64,000 nt of DNA from Streptomyces sp. TLI_053 (GCF_900105395.1 NZ_LT629775.1:9389501-9453500); one strand, 5' to 3'. Shown: positions 1-9,408, numbered from the stretch's first letter. Notes: a model not told the origin generated them from the sequence alone. Program-made: numbers and translations.

Positions 1-470
1 GAGTGGGGCTGGCCCGGGGCTACGTCGGCCGACCGGACCTCACCGCCGAGCGGTTCGTGCCGGACCCCTTCGGCGCCGGGCCGGACGCGCGGCTGTACCG
101 CACGGGTGACCTGGTGCGGTGGACGGCCGGTGGGCGGCTGGAGTTCCTCGGTCGCCTCGACCACCAGGTCAAGCTGCGTGGTCTGCGGATCGAGCCGGGC
201 GAGATCGAGGCGGTGCTGTGCGGTCACCCGGCGGTGTCGGAGGCGGTGGTGCTGCTGCGCGAGGACCTGGGCGCGGTCCCGGTCCTGGTGGCCTACCTGG
301 TGACCGCGGACGGGCAGGAGCCGGCCGGCCTGACGGCGCACCTGGCGGAGGCGCTGCCCCGCTACATGCTGCCGGGGCGCACGGTGGTGCTGGCGGCCAT
401 GCCGCTGACCCGGAACGGGAAGCTGGACCGGGCGGCACTGCCGAAGCCGCCGGCGCGGCGCCGGAGGTGA
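1..470 (+). CDS. NRPS adenylation domain, C-terminal end (5' truncated by window edge)
   Basis: Partial gene; the reading frame (codons from base 3) is open to the left edge. The visible 155 residues carry late adenylation motifs: A6-like LARGYVGRPDLTAERF, A7 YRTGDLVR, A8 around GRLDHQVKLRGLRIEPGEIE and A10 NGKLDRAALP with the catalytic lysine. The protein ends about ten residues after A10 in a short basic tail, so no carrier (T) domain follows. An adenylation domain activates an amino or aryl acid as its adenylate and loads a carrier thiol; here the carrier must be another protein. It converges on the SARP gene and stops before a strong bidirectional hairpin. Substrate cannot be read because the A4-A5 region is outside the window. 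Confidence 0.93.
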   Translation, partial: VGLARGYVGRPDLTAERFVPDPFGAGPDARLYRTGDLVRWTAGGRLEFLGRLDHQVKLRGLRIEPGEIEAVLCGHPAVSEAVVLLREDLGAVPVLVAYLVTADGQEPAGLTAHLAEALPRYMLPGRTVVLAAMPLTRNGKLDRAALPKPPARRRR

Positions 471-493
471 CGCGGCGCAGGACGTGAAACAGG

Positions 494-542
494 TCGGGCG
501 GGTCGGTCCGGGAACACGATGTTCCCGGACCGACCCGCCCGA
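494..542. terminator. Perfect bidirectional hairpin terminator
   Basis: Inverted repeat with 23-bp perfectly complementary GC-rich arms (494-516 and 520-542) around a 3-nt loop (cga). It lies between the convergent NRPS end (stop at 470) and the SARP gene (stop at 625), so it can serve both strands. Confidence 0.85.
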
Positions 543-572
543 TTGCTGTTTCTGCCGGTAGAGCGGTCCGCG

Positions 573-632
573 GTGCCCGCCACCGCAGTGCCCGCCACGG
601 CAGTGCCCGCCACCGCAGCGCCCGCTACCGCG
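573..632. repeat. 15-bp minisatellite, four units
   Basis: Four tandem 15-bp units (573, 588, 603, 618) related to GTGCCCGCCACCGCA; units 1 and 3 are identical, unit 2 differs at one base and unit 4 at three. The last unit contains the TAG stop of the SARP gene (625-627 on the minus strand), so most of the array is 3' untranslated. Confidence 0.85.
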
Positions 633-3627
633 ACCGTGCGTACGACCGCCGCTCGGCGCGGTTCCCCGCGCGCCCGGCCGCCGCCCCGGCCAGGTGCCGT
701 TCGACCTCCGCGGCCCGCGGGTGCGCGATGTCGGTCAGGATCGAGTGCGCCCCGCGCCAGGCCCGCACCGCCTGTTCGGGCCGGCCGAGCCGCGAGTACG
801 AGGTTCCCAGCCCGTCCAGCACCACCGCCTCGGCGTAGCGGTCGCCGGCCCGTCGGTACAGCAGCAGGGCCTGGCGCCGGTAGCCGACGGCCTCGGCGTC
901 GCGGTCCAGCAGTTGGTGGAGCTCGCCCAGCCCGGCCAGCGCCTGCGCCTGCCCGTGCTCGTCGTCGAGGCCCCGGAAGGCCGCCAGCGCGTCGCGGTCG
1001 TGCGCGACGGCCTCGTCGAACCGCTCCAGTGCCCGGTAGGAGCGGGCCAGGTTGACCAGGCAGGTGGCCGCGCCGAGCCGGTTGCCCAGCTCGGCGAAGA
1101 TCACCCGGGCCTGCCGCCAGCACCGGACGGCCTCCTGGGGCCGGTCCAGCCGGTCGAGGGCGCTGCCCAGGCTGAGCAGCGCGGCGGCCTCGCCGTCCCG
1201 GTCCCGGTTGGCCCGGTGCAGTTCCAGGGCGCGCTCGTGGTGCCGGAGGGCCTCCTGGAACCGGCGGGTGAGCGCGTGGCAGTCGCCGAGCTCCGTGAGC
1301 ACCCGGGCGGCGAGTGCCGGGTCCGCCTCCGGACTGACCGTGGCCTGGGTGGTGCGCAGCACCGCCAGCAGGCTCGACGCCGGGCCGCGGGTGTGCAGGT
1401 ACCAGCTGAGCGAGAGCGCGAGCGCGGCGACCAGCGGTCCCAGGCCCTGTTCGGCCGCGCGGGCTAGCACCGCAGTGAGGTTGGCGCGCTCCGCGTCCAG
1501 CCAGGCCAGCGTCCGGTCGTGGTCCGGGAAGCGCAGGGCCGGCAGCACCGGCGGGGGCAGCGGCGGGGCGTAGCGGGGGCGGACCGCCGACGAGCGGGCG
1601 CGCAGCAGTTCGTCCGCCGCGCGGGCGGTGTGGCAGTACCACACCGTCAGCCGGTAGAGGGCCAGGCGGTCGGCGGCCCCGCCCTCCGCGAGTTCGGCGG
1701 CGAAGGCGTGCAGCAGGTCGTGCAGGCGGTACCGGGCCGGCGTGTCCTGGATCAACAGGTTCTCGTCGACCAGCAGTTCCAGCGTCTCGCGTGCGGCCGC
1801 GGGGTCGACGCCGGCCAGCGTGGCGATCGCCGGCGCGGTGTACTCGCGTCCCGGATGGACGGCCAGCAGCCGGAAGACCCGCCGGGCCTCCTCGGGCAGC
1901 CGACGGTAGGAGAGGTCGAGGCTGGCGCGCAGCGAGCGGCCGCCGGTGGTCAGGGCAGTGATGCCGCCGGGTCTCAGGTAGTCGACGAGGTCCGCGAGCC
2001 GCCAGGCCGGGCGGGCCCGCAGGCGTGCCGCGGCGAGCACCAGCGCCAGCGGCAGGTGCCCGCAGGCGTGGACGACCTGGGCCGCGGCTCCGGGGGAGTC
2101 GGCGACCCGCTCGGCACCGGCGACCGCGTCCAGGAGCCGCAGCGCCTCGGCGGGGGGCAGGGTGGTGAGCGGCAGGGAGCGGGCGCCGTCCAGTCCGGCC
2201 AGACTGCGCCGGCTGGTGATCAGCACCAGGCAGCCGGGGTCGGCCGGGATCAGCGGGCGGACCTGGTGCGCGTCGGCAGCGTCGTCGAGCAGCAGCAGTG
2301 CTTCGCGGCCGTGCAGACGGTCGCGGAACAGGGCGGCGCGCGCGTCGAGGCCCTCGGGCATCAGCGAGCGGTCCACACCGAGGGCGTGCAGCAGGCCCGC
2401 CAGGACGTCGGAGGGGTCGGCGGGTGGCCGGTCCGGATCGAAGCCGCGCAGGTTCACGTACAGCTGCAGGGTGCCGAACCGGCCGGCCCGGACCAGCTCG
2501 TGCGCCGCGTGCACGGCCAGCTGGGTCTTGCCCACCCCGGCCATGCCCTCGATCGAGGTGACCAGCACGGTGGCCGAGACCCCGGCCGGTCCGGCGGCCG
2601 GGGCCGCCAGCAGGGTCCGCAGCTCCTCCGCGCGTCCGCTGAAGAAGGGCAGGTCGGCCGGGAGTTGGCGGAGCACGGTGACCGGTTCCGCCGGGAGCCG
2701 GGGCGGCACGGTGTCCGGCCCGGCCGGCGCCGGGTGCTCTCGCCGGAGCTCGGCGCCGGTCCCGTCCGGCTCCGGGACGGGGCCCGCCGGCAGGCCGGCG
2801 CGGTCCGGCTCGGGCCCGGTCCGCCGGTTCCGGTCGGGCGGCGCCGTCCGCTCCGAACTGCTCTGCAGAGTCGATGAGTTGCCGCCGGAACGCAGGACCC
2901 GCTGGTGGGCGGCCGCGATCCGGGCGCCCGGTTCGATGCCGAGGTCGCGGGCGAGCGCGGTGCGCAGCCGCCGGTAGACGGCCAGTGCCTCGGCCCGGCG
3001 GCCGGCGACCGCGAGGGCCTCGATCAGCAGCGCGTGCACGCCTTCCTGGTGCGGCTCCTCCGCGGCGAGGCGGGTGAGCAGCAGCACGGATTCGGCCGCG
3101 CGGCCCAGTTCCAGACCGGCCCGGGCGGCCAACTCGGTGACCTCCACCCGGGACTGGGTCCAGCCCGGTGTTTCGTCCCGGTGCAGCCGGTCGCAGTTCA
3201 CGTCGGCCAGGGGCGTGCCGCGCCACAGGCCCAGGGCCGCGGAGGCCGCCGTCCAGACGGCGGGCCAGTCGCTCGACCGCGCGGCGTCGCGGGCCGATTC
3301 GCAGTGCTCGCCGAAGAGCAGGGTGTCGAGTTCGGTCCGCGCCCCCACCTCGATCCGGTACCCGGGACCGGTGGTCACCACCCGGTCCGATCCTTCGCCC
3401 AACAGGCGCCGCAGGCGCAGCACATGGCTGCGCAGGGTGGCCGGCGCGGCGGGCGGCTCGTTGCTCCACACGATGTCGGTGAGCTCGTCGACGCTGACCG
3501 TCCGGTTGGGACGGCACAGGAGCGCCGCGAGCAGGACTCTCACCCGCGACGGCAGCGCGACGGTGGCGCTGTCGACACGGACTTCGACGGGGCCGAGCAC
3601 CCCGAAAAAGACGCTGGTTTCTGTCAT
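625..3627 (-). CDS. AfsR/SARP-family transcriptional regulator with NB-ARC and TPR domains
   Basis: 1000-residue large SARP, the usual pathway-specific activator class of actinomycete secondary metabolism. Order: OmpR-type winged-helix DNA-binding domain (about 1-95, with RVRVLLAALLCRPNRTVSVD), bacterial transcriptional activation domain (about 100-245), proline-rich linker, NB-ARC ATPase (about 330-600) with Walker A GMAGVGKT at 361-368 and a Walker B-like ALLLLDDA, then tetratricopeptide repeats (about 740-990). Start chosen at ATG 3627 because GGGGGAAG lies 6 nt upstream; further upstream the frame no longer looks coding. Divergent from the kinase-MFS-NRPS-PKS operon, whose upstream region carries 22-bp-spaced direct repeats of the kind SARPs bind. 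Role as cluster activator is inferred from family and position. Confidence 0.93.
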   Translation of the reverse strand: MTETSVFFGVLGPVEVRVDSATVALPSRVRVLLAALLCRPNRTVSVDELTDIVWSNEPPAAPATLRSHVLRLRRLLGEGSDRVVTTGPGYRIEVGARTELDTLLFGEHCESARDAARSSDWPAVWTAASAALGLWRGTPLADVNCDRLHRDETPGWTQSRVEVTELAARAGLELGRAAESVLLLTRLAAEEPHQEGVHALLIEALAVAGRRAEALAVYRRLRTALARDLGIEPGARIAAAHQRVLRSGGNSSTLQSSSERTAPPDRNRRTGPEPDRAGLPAGPVPEPDGTGAELRREHPAPAGPDTVPPRLPAEPVTVLRQLPADLPFFSGRAEELRTLLAAPAAGPAGVSATVLVTSIEGMAGVGKTQLAVHAAHELVRAGRFGTLQLYVNLRGFDPDRPPADPSDVLAGLLHALGVDRSLMPEGLDARAALFRDRLHGREALLLLDDAADAHQVRPLIPADPGCLVLITSRRSLAGLDGARSLPLTTLPPAEALRLLDAVAGAERVADSPGAAAQVVHACGHLPLALVLAAARLRARPAWRLADLVDYLRPGGITALTTGGRSLRASLDLSYRRLPEEARRVFRLLAVHPGREYTAPAIATLAGVDPAAARETLELLVDENLLIQDTPARYRLHDLLHAFAAELAEGGAADRLALYRLTVWYCHTARAADELLRARSSAVRPRYAPPLPPPVLPALRFPDHDRTLAWLDAERANLTAVLARAAEQGLGPLVAALALSLSWYLHTRGPASSLLAVLRTTQATVSPEADPALAARVLTELGDCHALTRRFQEALRHHERALELHRANRDRDGEAAALLSLGSALDRLDRPQEAVRCWRQARVIFAELGNRLGAATCLVNLARSYRALERFDEAVAHDRDALAAFRGLDDEHGQAQALAGLGELHQLLDRDAEAVGYRRQALLLYRRAGDRYAEAVVLDGLGTSYSRLGRPEQAVRAWRGAHSILTDIAHPRAAEVERHLAGAAAGRAGNRAERRSYARSR

Positions 3628-3855
3628 TTCTTCCCCCGAAAGGCCGGTGGCCGCTGGGAAATTGAACCTATGTGAACGGTCAGCGTCAAGGGTCGTTGAT
3701 CCGTGTCGAAACCCCGGCCACGCGAATTCAACAGGTCTTGCACAGCCATTCCATCGGCCTTGCACAGCCCTGTCGGAGGCTCCTCCCGTGGCGATGGCCA
3801 GCGGGGCGGGACCGCTCGGCCGTCCCCACCCGTCCGACCAACCACGAAGCGACTC
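3628..3855. promoter_or_regulatory. Divergent promoter region with direct repeats (putative SARP operator)
   Basis: The 228-bp gap between the SARP start and the biosynthetic operon contains two perfect copies of CTTGCACAGCC at 3737-3747 and 3759-3769, spaced 22 bp start to start (two helical turns). SARP regulators bind direct repeats with 11- or 22-bp periodicity upstream of their targets. The repeats lie about 90-120 bp before the kinase start. A second AT-richer patch sits next to the SARP start (3645-3690). No experimental site is known to me; inference from spacing. Confidence 0.5.
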
Positions 3856-4737
3856 ATGGAAGGGGTGTCCCCTTTGCTGGATTTGGAGTTGATAGCCGGG
3901 CGATTGCAGGCGATCGCGGACTTCATGCGCCGGGGAAAGGTGAACCGTCGCTGGGTGGGCTCGCTGCCGGAACAGGTGGCGGCCCTGGCCGGGGAGTGGG
4001 AACTCGACATCGGGGAGGTGGTCGGCGTCGACTTCTCGTCGGCCGTGACCTCCGTGCTGGTCTCCTGCACCGGGCCGATGGGCGAGGCCGAGCTGAAGCT
4101 CGCGCCGGACGCCTACGCCCTCGCCGAGGAAGTGGCGATGCTGCGGCAGTTCGCCCCCGGCGGCCGGGTGCCCGAGGTGCACGGGAGCAGCCGGGGCGCG
4201 GCGCTGCTGGAGGCGGTCCGGCCCGGCACTCCGGTCGAGGACCTGCCGCGGCCGCCGTCCCCCGCCGACTACGCGCGGTTCCTGGACGACCTGCACACGG
4301 TCGGCGACCCGGCGAGCGCGCCCCGGCAGGCCGCCGACTGGCTCGGCATGATGCTCGGCTGGGCCGAGCAGGGCGGTGCCGAGCTGGCGGAGGCGAGGCG
4401 GATCGCCGACCGGCTGCTGGCCACCGAACCCGAACGGGTGCTTCTCCACGGTGATCTGCACCTGGGCAATGTGCTCACCTCGGACCGCCGGGGCCTGGTG
4501 GCCCGGAGTCCGATCGCCTGCGTCGGCGAACGGTGCTTCGACGCGGCCGACTACGTGCTGGAGGGCGCGGACCTCGCGGACATGGTGGACCGCCGCGACG
4601 GCCTGGCGGCGGCCGCCGGACTCGACGCCGAGCGGCTGGACGGCTGGGCCAGGGTGCTGGCCCCGCTCGGGGCGGCGCGCGCACCGCAGCCGGAGCGGGT
4701 CGCCACGCTCCTCGCGTACGGACGGGGTGAGTACTGA
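3856..4737 (+). CDS. Aminoglycoside-phosphotransferase-fold protein (streptomycin 6-kinase-like)
   Basis: 293 residues with the Brenner motif LLHGDLHLGNVL (catalytic His198/Asp200), the HGDxxxxN signature of antibiotic and small-molecule kinases. In APH(6)-type relatives the metal-binding Asp sits in an IDPK segment just before a GEPA/GDPA motif; here the equivalent is ARSPIACVGE, so that Asp is apparently replaced by Ser, and activity may be reduced or altered. First gene of the operon; its stop overlaps the MFS start. Candidate role: self-resistance or tailoring phosphorylation of the cluster product. Start uncertain: ATG 3856 has a weak SD, while GGAAGGGG at 3858-3865 suits an in-frame TTG at 3874. 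Confidence 0.8.
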   Translation: MEGVSPLLDLELIAGRLQAIADFMRRGKVNRRWVGSLPEQVAALAGEWELDIGEVVGVDFSSAVTSVLVSCTGPMGEAELKLAPDAYALAEEVAMLRQFAPGGRVPEVHGSSRGAALLEAVRPGTPVEDLPRPPSPADYARFLDDLHTVGDPASAPRQAADWLGMMLGWAEQGGAELAEARRIADRLLATEPERVLLHGDLHLGNVLTSDRRGLVARSPIACVGERCFDAADYVLEGADLADMVDRRDGLAAAAGLDAERLDGWARVLAPLGAARAPQPERVATLLAYGRGEY

Positions 4738-6010
4738 GGTGCCCGGGTCCGTGGACAACACCACCGGCCTGCTCGGCCGGCTGATCCCCGCCGACGCGCT
4801 GCGCCGGCGACTGCTCGCGATCCGGTTCGCCGAGGCGACCGGCAAGGGCGTCTTCCTCTCCGGCAGCATCGTCTACTTCACCCTGCACGTCGGGCTGACC
4901 GCCGCCGAGGTGGGCATCGGTCTGTCGCTGGCGGGCTTCGCCGGACTGCTCTCCTCGGTGCTCTTCGGCATGATCGCCGACCGGATGCGCAAACGCACGC
5001 TGCTGTTCCTGCTGTTCGCGGCCGTCGCGGCCGGCTTCGGGCTGTACTCCGCGGTGGACGACGCGGTCCAGTTCTACGTCCTGGTGACCCTGGTCGGCTT
5101 CCTGGACTACGGGATCGGACCGACCGAGAACGCGCTGCTGGCCACCGTGATCCCGGAGGGCGAGCGGGTCCGGCTCAACGCGACCATGCGTACGGTGTTC
5201 AACGTCGGCTTCAGCGCGGGCATCGGCATCGCCGCCGCGGCCGCGCTGAGCACCCGGCTGCTGGTGCTGATCCCCGCGGTCGCGGCGGTGCTGCTCGGTC
5301 TCGCGGCGCTGCTGGTGACCCGCCTGCCGGAGGGGCCGCCCGGTGACCCGGAACAGCGGCCCCGGCCCTTCGGCGCCGTGCGCGACCTGCGATTCCTCGG
5401 CGTGGTCGGACTGTCGACCGTGCTCGCCTCGCACATCAGCCTGCTCATGGTGGTGCTGCCGCTGTGGGCCCTGGAGCGCGCCGCCGTCCGGCCGTTCCTG
5501 GTGCCGCTGCTCCTGGTGGTCAACACCGTCTTCGTCATCCTCTTCCAGGTGCGGGCGAGCAAGGGCGCCGAGACGGTCGCGGGCGCCGCGGCGACGGCCC
5601 GCCGGGCCGGGCTGTGGATCGCGGCGGGCTGCGCCGCCGCCTCGGTCACCGCCCTGTGGCACCAGACCGCGGCGGCCACCGCGGCGATCGTCGTGACCGC
5701 CCTGATGCTGTCCGTGGCCGAGGTCATGCAGTCCGCCTCGGCCTGGGGCCTCGCCTTCGGGCTGGCACCCAAGCACGCCGAGGGCGAGTACCTCGGCGCG
5801 TTCGACCTGCACGTGGCGACCCAGAACATCGCCGGGCCGGCGCTCTTCTCCGGCCTGGTCATCTCGGCAGGCTTCTGGGGCTGGATCGCGATCGCCGGGC
5901 TGATGCTCGCCGCGGCCGCGCTGATCGGGCCCGCCGCGCGGCGCAGCGCCGACGCGAGGGCGGGCAGCGCCCGCCCGGAGGCCGTCATGGACACCGGAGG
6001 GGCGGTATGA
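4727..6010 (+). CDS. MFS transporter, probable exporter of the cluster product
   Basis: About 427 residues with some twelve hydrophobic segments and an MFS loop 2-3 motif in the form GMIADRMRKR. Integral membrane protein, most simply an efflux carrier for the NRPS/PKS metabolite. The GTG at 4727 overlaps the kinase stop by 11 bp; an in-frame GTG at 4739 is the alternative. The stop overlaps the NRPS start as ATGA, so it is translationally coupled on both sides. Substrate direction is inferred from context only. Confidence 0.88.
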   Translation: MSTEVPGSVDNTTGLLGRLIPADALRRRLLAIRFAEATGKGVFLSGSIVYFTLHVGLTAAEVGIGLSLAGFAGLLSSVLFGMIADRMRKRTLLFLLFAAVAAGFGLYSAVDDAVQFYVLVTLVGFLDYGIGPTENALLATVIPEGERVRLNATMRTVFNVGFSAGIGIAAAAALSTRLLVLIPAVAAVLLGLAALLVTRLPEGPPGDPEQRPRPFGAVRDLRFLGVVGLSTVLASHISLLMVVLPLWALERAAVRPFLVPLLLVVNTVFVILFQVRASKGAETVAGAAATARRAGLWIAAGCAAASVTALWHQTAAATAAIVVTALMLSVAEVMQSASAWGLAFGLAPKHAEGEYLGAFDLHVATQNIAGPALFSGLVISAGFWGWIAIAGLMLAAAALIGPAARRSADARAGSARPEAVMDTGGAV

Positions 6011-9000
6011 CCGACAGCGGCAGGGCATCGTTCACGCGGGAGCGCAGCGGCAGGGCATCGTTCACGCAGGAGCGCTTCTACTTCCTCAACGAGCTGCAAC
6101 CGGGCAACCCCGCCTACGTGGTGGCGTTCGCGCTGCGCATGACCGGTGCGCTGGACCACGACCGGCTGGCCGCGGCGGTCCGCGCGGTCACTGCCCGGCA
6201 CGCGGTGCTGCGCACCGGGTTCGCCGTGCGGGACGGCGAGTTGACTCAGCTGGTGCACGACACGGCGGAGCCCGACGTCACCGCCGTCACCCACCCGCCG
6301 GCCGACCGGCCGGCCCAGGACCGCCACCTGCGCGACCTGGTGGCCGCCGAGGCCGCCGTGCCGTTCGCGCTGGCCGACGGCCGGGTGCTGCGGGCCCGGA
6401 TCGTCTCCTGGGGGACCGGCCGGCACGCGCTGGTGGTGCTGGTGCACCACATCGCCTGCGACGGATGGGCGGTCGGACTGCTGCTCGACGACATCGCGGC
6501 GCAGTACAACGGCCGGTCGGCGCCCGCGCCGGGCGCCTCCTACCTGGACTACGCCGAGGCCCAGCGCACGCTGTGGGAGAAGCACACCAGGCGTCTGGAG
6601 CACTGGCGCGAACTGCTCGCAGGCGCTCCGAAGCTCGCCCTGCACACCGACCGGCCCCGGCCCGGTGTGCTCACCCACCGCGGTGCGGTGCTGCGCCGTC
6701 CGGTCGATCCGGAGCTGGTCCAGCGGCTGACCGACTGGGCCAAGGAGCACGGGGTCACGCTGTTCGCGGTGGCGCTCGCCGCCTACGCCAGGGTGCTGTC
6801 CCGGCACGCCCGCCAGCCGGAGGTGGTGATCGGGGTCCCGGTCGCCAACCGGCTGGACGAGGCGGAGGAGCAGTTGGTCGGCTGCCTGGTCAACACGCTG
6901 CCGGTGCGGGTCGACCTGAGCGGCGAGCCCGGCTTCGCCGACCTGGTCACCCGGACCTGGCGGACGGCGCTGACCGCGCTCGGCGACCAGGACGTGCCGT
7001 TCGAGCGGATCGTCCAGGCGGTCGGCGAGGAGCGCCAGCTCAGCCACGCCCCGGTCTTCCAGACCATGCTGACGGTGCAGAACTTCACCTTCACCGTGCC
7101 GGACTTCACCGGGCTGACGGTGTCCGAGGTCGACGTCGAGATCGAGGCGGCCCGGTTCGACCTCGGACTGACTCTGGACGTCTCCACCCGCTCGCCGTTC
7201 CTGCGCGCCGACTTCAGCACCGAGCTGTTCGACGCGGCGACCGTCGAGGGGCTGGTGGCGCACTTCCACGCGCTGCTGGAGTCCCTGGTCGACGACCCGG
7301 ACGGCGAGCCCGTGATGGTGGACGCCCGGGAGCACCGGCTGCTCGTCGAGGGCTGGAACCCGCCGGTCCAGCCGTCATCGGTCCGGCCGTCGCCGGTCCG
7401 GAGGTCGGTGGTCCGGCGGTCACCGGGCGACAGCCCGTCCGAGCGCCGCCCGTCCGAGTCCCCGTCCGAGCCCCACGCGTCCGAACACCGCCCGTCCGTG
7501 CTCCGGCTGTTCTGCGAGCACGCCGCCGCCGCGCCGCAGGACGTGGCGCTGGTGCACCGGGGACGGACGACCGACTACCGGGAACTCGACGAGTGGTCCG
7601 GCCGGATCGCCGCCGCGCTGCGCCGGGCCGGCGTGCGCACCGGGACCCGGGTCGGACTGCTGCTCGGCCGCTCCCCGGCGATGCTCGCGGCGATCCTCGG
7701 CACGTGGAAGGCCGGCGGCGCCTACGTGCCGCTCGACCCCGCGCACCCGCGCCGCCGTCTGGAACACATCCTGGACAGCTCCGGACCGGCCGTCGTCCTG
7801 ATGGAGGAGGAGACCGCCGACCTCGCCCGGCAGCTCACGGAGGGCCGCGACACGGTCCGGCTGGACGCCCACCGCGCGGACGGCGCCGACCTTGCCGACC
7901 GCGCCGACGGTGCGCCGGAGCACGCTGTCCGGTGGCCCGAACCCTCGGACGTCGCGTACGTGATGTACACCTCCGGATCCACCGGGGTGCCCAAGGGCGT
8001 GATGGTCCGCCACCGCGGCCTGGACGCCCTGTTCGGCCCGCGCCCGTGCGGCCTGGACACCGACGGCGGCGACAGCTGGCTGGCCGCCCACAACTTCTCC
8101 TTCGACGTGTCGGTCCTGGAGATCCTCGGCGCCCTGACCACCGGCAGCCGACTGGTCATCGCCGACCAGGAGGACGTGCTCGACCCCGAGCGGCTGGCCC
8201 GGCTGATCCACGCGCAACGCGTCACGGTGGTCAACCTCACGCCCAGCCTGCTCTACCGGGTACTGCCGCCGTTCTTCGACACCCTGGACGGCGACGGCTC
8301 CCCGGACGGCGGCCGCTCCCCGGTCCGCTACGTGGTCCTGGTCGGCGAGGCGCTGAGCTGGTCCCGGCTGGCCGGACTGGTCGACCCGCGGCGGCTGCCC
8401 GCCGTCTTCGTCAACATGTACGGGGTCACCGAGGCCACCGTCGTCAACACCGTGATCGAGGTGCCCGCCGCCGAACTGGGCCGGGTGCGGGAGGGCAGCA
8501 TCGGTGTGCCGCTGCCGGCGAACCGCTGCTACGTGCTCGACGAGAACCGCCGGCCCACCGGCGTCAACGTGCCCGGTGAGCTGTACCTCGCCGGCGAGCT
8601 GGTCGCCGCCGGCTACATCGGCGAGCCGGAGCTCACCGCCGCCCGGTTCGGCGAGGACCCGTACGCCCCCGGCGAGCTCTACCGGACCGGGGACATCGTC
8701 CGCTGGGCGCCCGACGGCCGGCTGGTGTACATCGGCCGCGAGGACACCCAGGTCAAGGTACGCGGCCACCGGGTCGAACTCGCGGACGTCGAGGCGGCGT
8801 TCCTGCGCCGCCCGGGCGTGCGCCAGTGCGTGGCCGTGGTCGAGGCCGAGGAACTGATCGCCTTCGTCTGCGCCGACCCCGGGGCGGGCGACGAGCGCGA
8901 ACTGCGCTCCCTGGTCCGCGACGAACTGCCCGGCTACATGGTGCCGTCCCGGATCCTGCCGGTCGAGCGCGTCCCGCTCAACGCCAACGGCAAGGTCGAC

Positions 9001-9408
9001 CGGCGGCGCCTGCTCGCCGAGCACGCCACCGCCGCCGCCACTCCGGCGCGCCGCACCGCCCCGCCGGCCACGGGCGACGGACCGGCGAACGGCGACTCGC
9101 TCACCGCGCGGATCCGCGCGATCTGGGCCGACGTGCTGCGCCGGCCCGACCTCGAACCGAACGACAACTTCTTCGACGTGGGCGGCAGCAGCTTCGCGCT
9201 GATCACCGTACGGGAGCGGATGGCGCAGACCGGGCTGGACCTCTCGGTCACCGACCTGTTCCGGCACGGCACGGTCGCCGCCTGCGCCGCGCACTTCCGG
9301 CAGGCGCGGACCGCCGTGCCCGCCGACGACCGGACCGCGCTGCGCAAGCACGGCCGCGACGAACTCGCCCGACGGCGCCGACTCACCAGGGGGCCCGAGC
9401 ATGTCTGA
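6007..9408 (+). CDS. Nonribosomal peptide synthetase, C-A-T module
   Basis: 1133 residues. Condensation domain (about 10-440) with intact HHIACDG (His147-His148, Asp152); adenylation domain (about 495-1010) with YTSGSTGVPKGV near 654, NFSFDVSVLEI (A4), NMYGVTEATV (A5), YRTGD and NANGKVDRR (Lys of A10); carrier domain with FFDVGGSS, the phosphopantetheine Ser being about 1061. By-eye specificity positions start D-V-L-N and I do not assign an amino acid. The protein begins directly with the C domain, so it accepts an intermediate from another carrier. The N-terminus carries a 30-bp tandem duplication (SGRASFTRER/SGRASFTQER), and the C-A linker is Pro/Ser/Arg-rich and repetitive. ATGA overlap with the MFS gene, 8-bp overlap with the next gene. 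Confidence 0.95.
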   Translation: MTDSGRASFTRERSGRASFTQERFYFLNELQPGNPAYVVAFALRMTGALDHDRLAAAVRAVTARHAVLRTGFAVRDGELTQLVHDTAEPDVTAVTHPPADRPAQDRHLRDLVAAEAAVPFALADGRVLRARIVSWGTGRHALVVLVHHIACDGWAVGLLLDDIAAQYNGRSAPAPGASYLDYAEAQRTLWEKHTRRLEHWRELLAGAPKLALHTDRPRPGVLTHRGAVLRRPVDPELVQRLTDWAKEHGVTLFAVALAAYARVLSRHARQPEVVIGVPVANRLDEAEEQLVGCLVNTLPVRVDLSGEPGFADLVTRTWRTALTALGDQDVPFERIVQAVGEERQLSHAPVFQTMLTVQNFTFTVPDFTGLTVSEVDVEIEAARFDLGLTLDVSTRSPFLRADFSTELFDAATVEGLVAHFHALLESLVDDPDGEPVMVDAREHRLLVEGWNPPVQPSSVRPSPVRRSVVRRSPGDSPSERRPSESPSEPHASEHRPSVLRLFCEHAAAAPQDVALVHRGRTTDYRELDEWSGRIAAALRRAGVRTGTRVGLLLGRSPAMLAAILGTWKAGGAYVPLDPAHPRRRLEHILDSSGPAVVLMEEETADLARQLTEGRDTVRLDAHRADGADLADRADGAPEHAVRWPEPSDVAYVMYTSGSTGVPKGVMVRHRGLDALFGPRPCGLDTDGGDSWLAAHNFSFDVSVLEILGALTTGSRLVIADQEDVLDPERLARLIHAQRVTVVNLTPSLLYRVLPPFFDTLDGDGSPDGGRSPVRYVVLVGEALSWSRLAGLVDPRRLPAVFVNMYGVTEATVVNTVIEVPAAELGRVREGSIGVPLPANRCYVLDENRRPTGVNVPGELYLAGELVAAGYIGEPELTAARFGEDPYAPGELYRTGDIVRWAPDGRLVYIGREDTQVKVRGHRVELADVEAAFLRRPGVRQCVAVVEAEELIAFVCADPGAGDERELRSLVRDELPGYMVPSRILPVERVPLNANGKVDRRRLLAEHATAAATPARRTAPPATGDGPANGDSLTARIRAIWADVLRRPDLEPNDNFFDVGGSSFALITVRERMAQTGLDLSVTDLFRHGTVAACAAHFRQARTAVPADDRTALRKHGRDELARRRRLTRGPEHV
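6015..6074 (+). repeat. 30-bp in-frame tandem duplication in the NRPS N-terminus
   Basis: Two 30-bp units (6015-6044 and 6045-6074) identical except for one base; they encode SGRASFTRER and SGRASFTQER immediately before the first conserved residues of the condensation domain. Confidence 0.9.

Noticed and set aside
362..3517. Very long minus-strand open frame (over 1000 codons) over the SARP gene in another frame
   Set aside because: Arg/Pro/Gly-rich shadow of the SARP coding frame; no domains.
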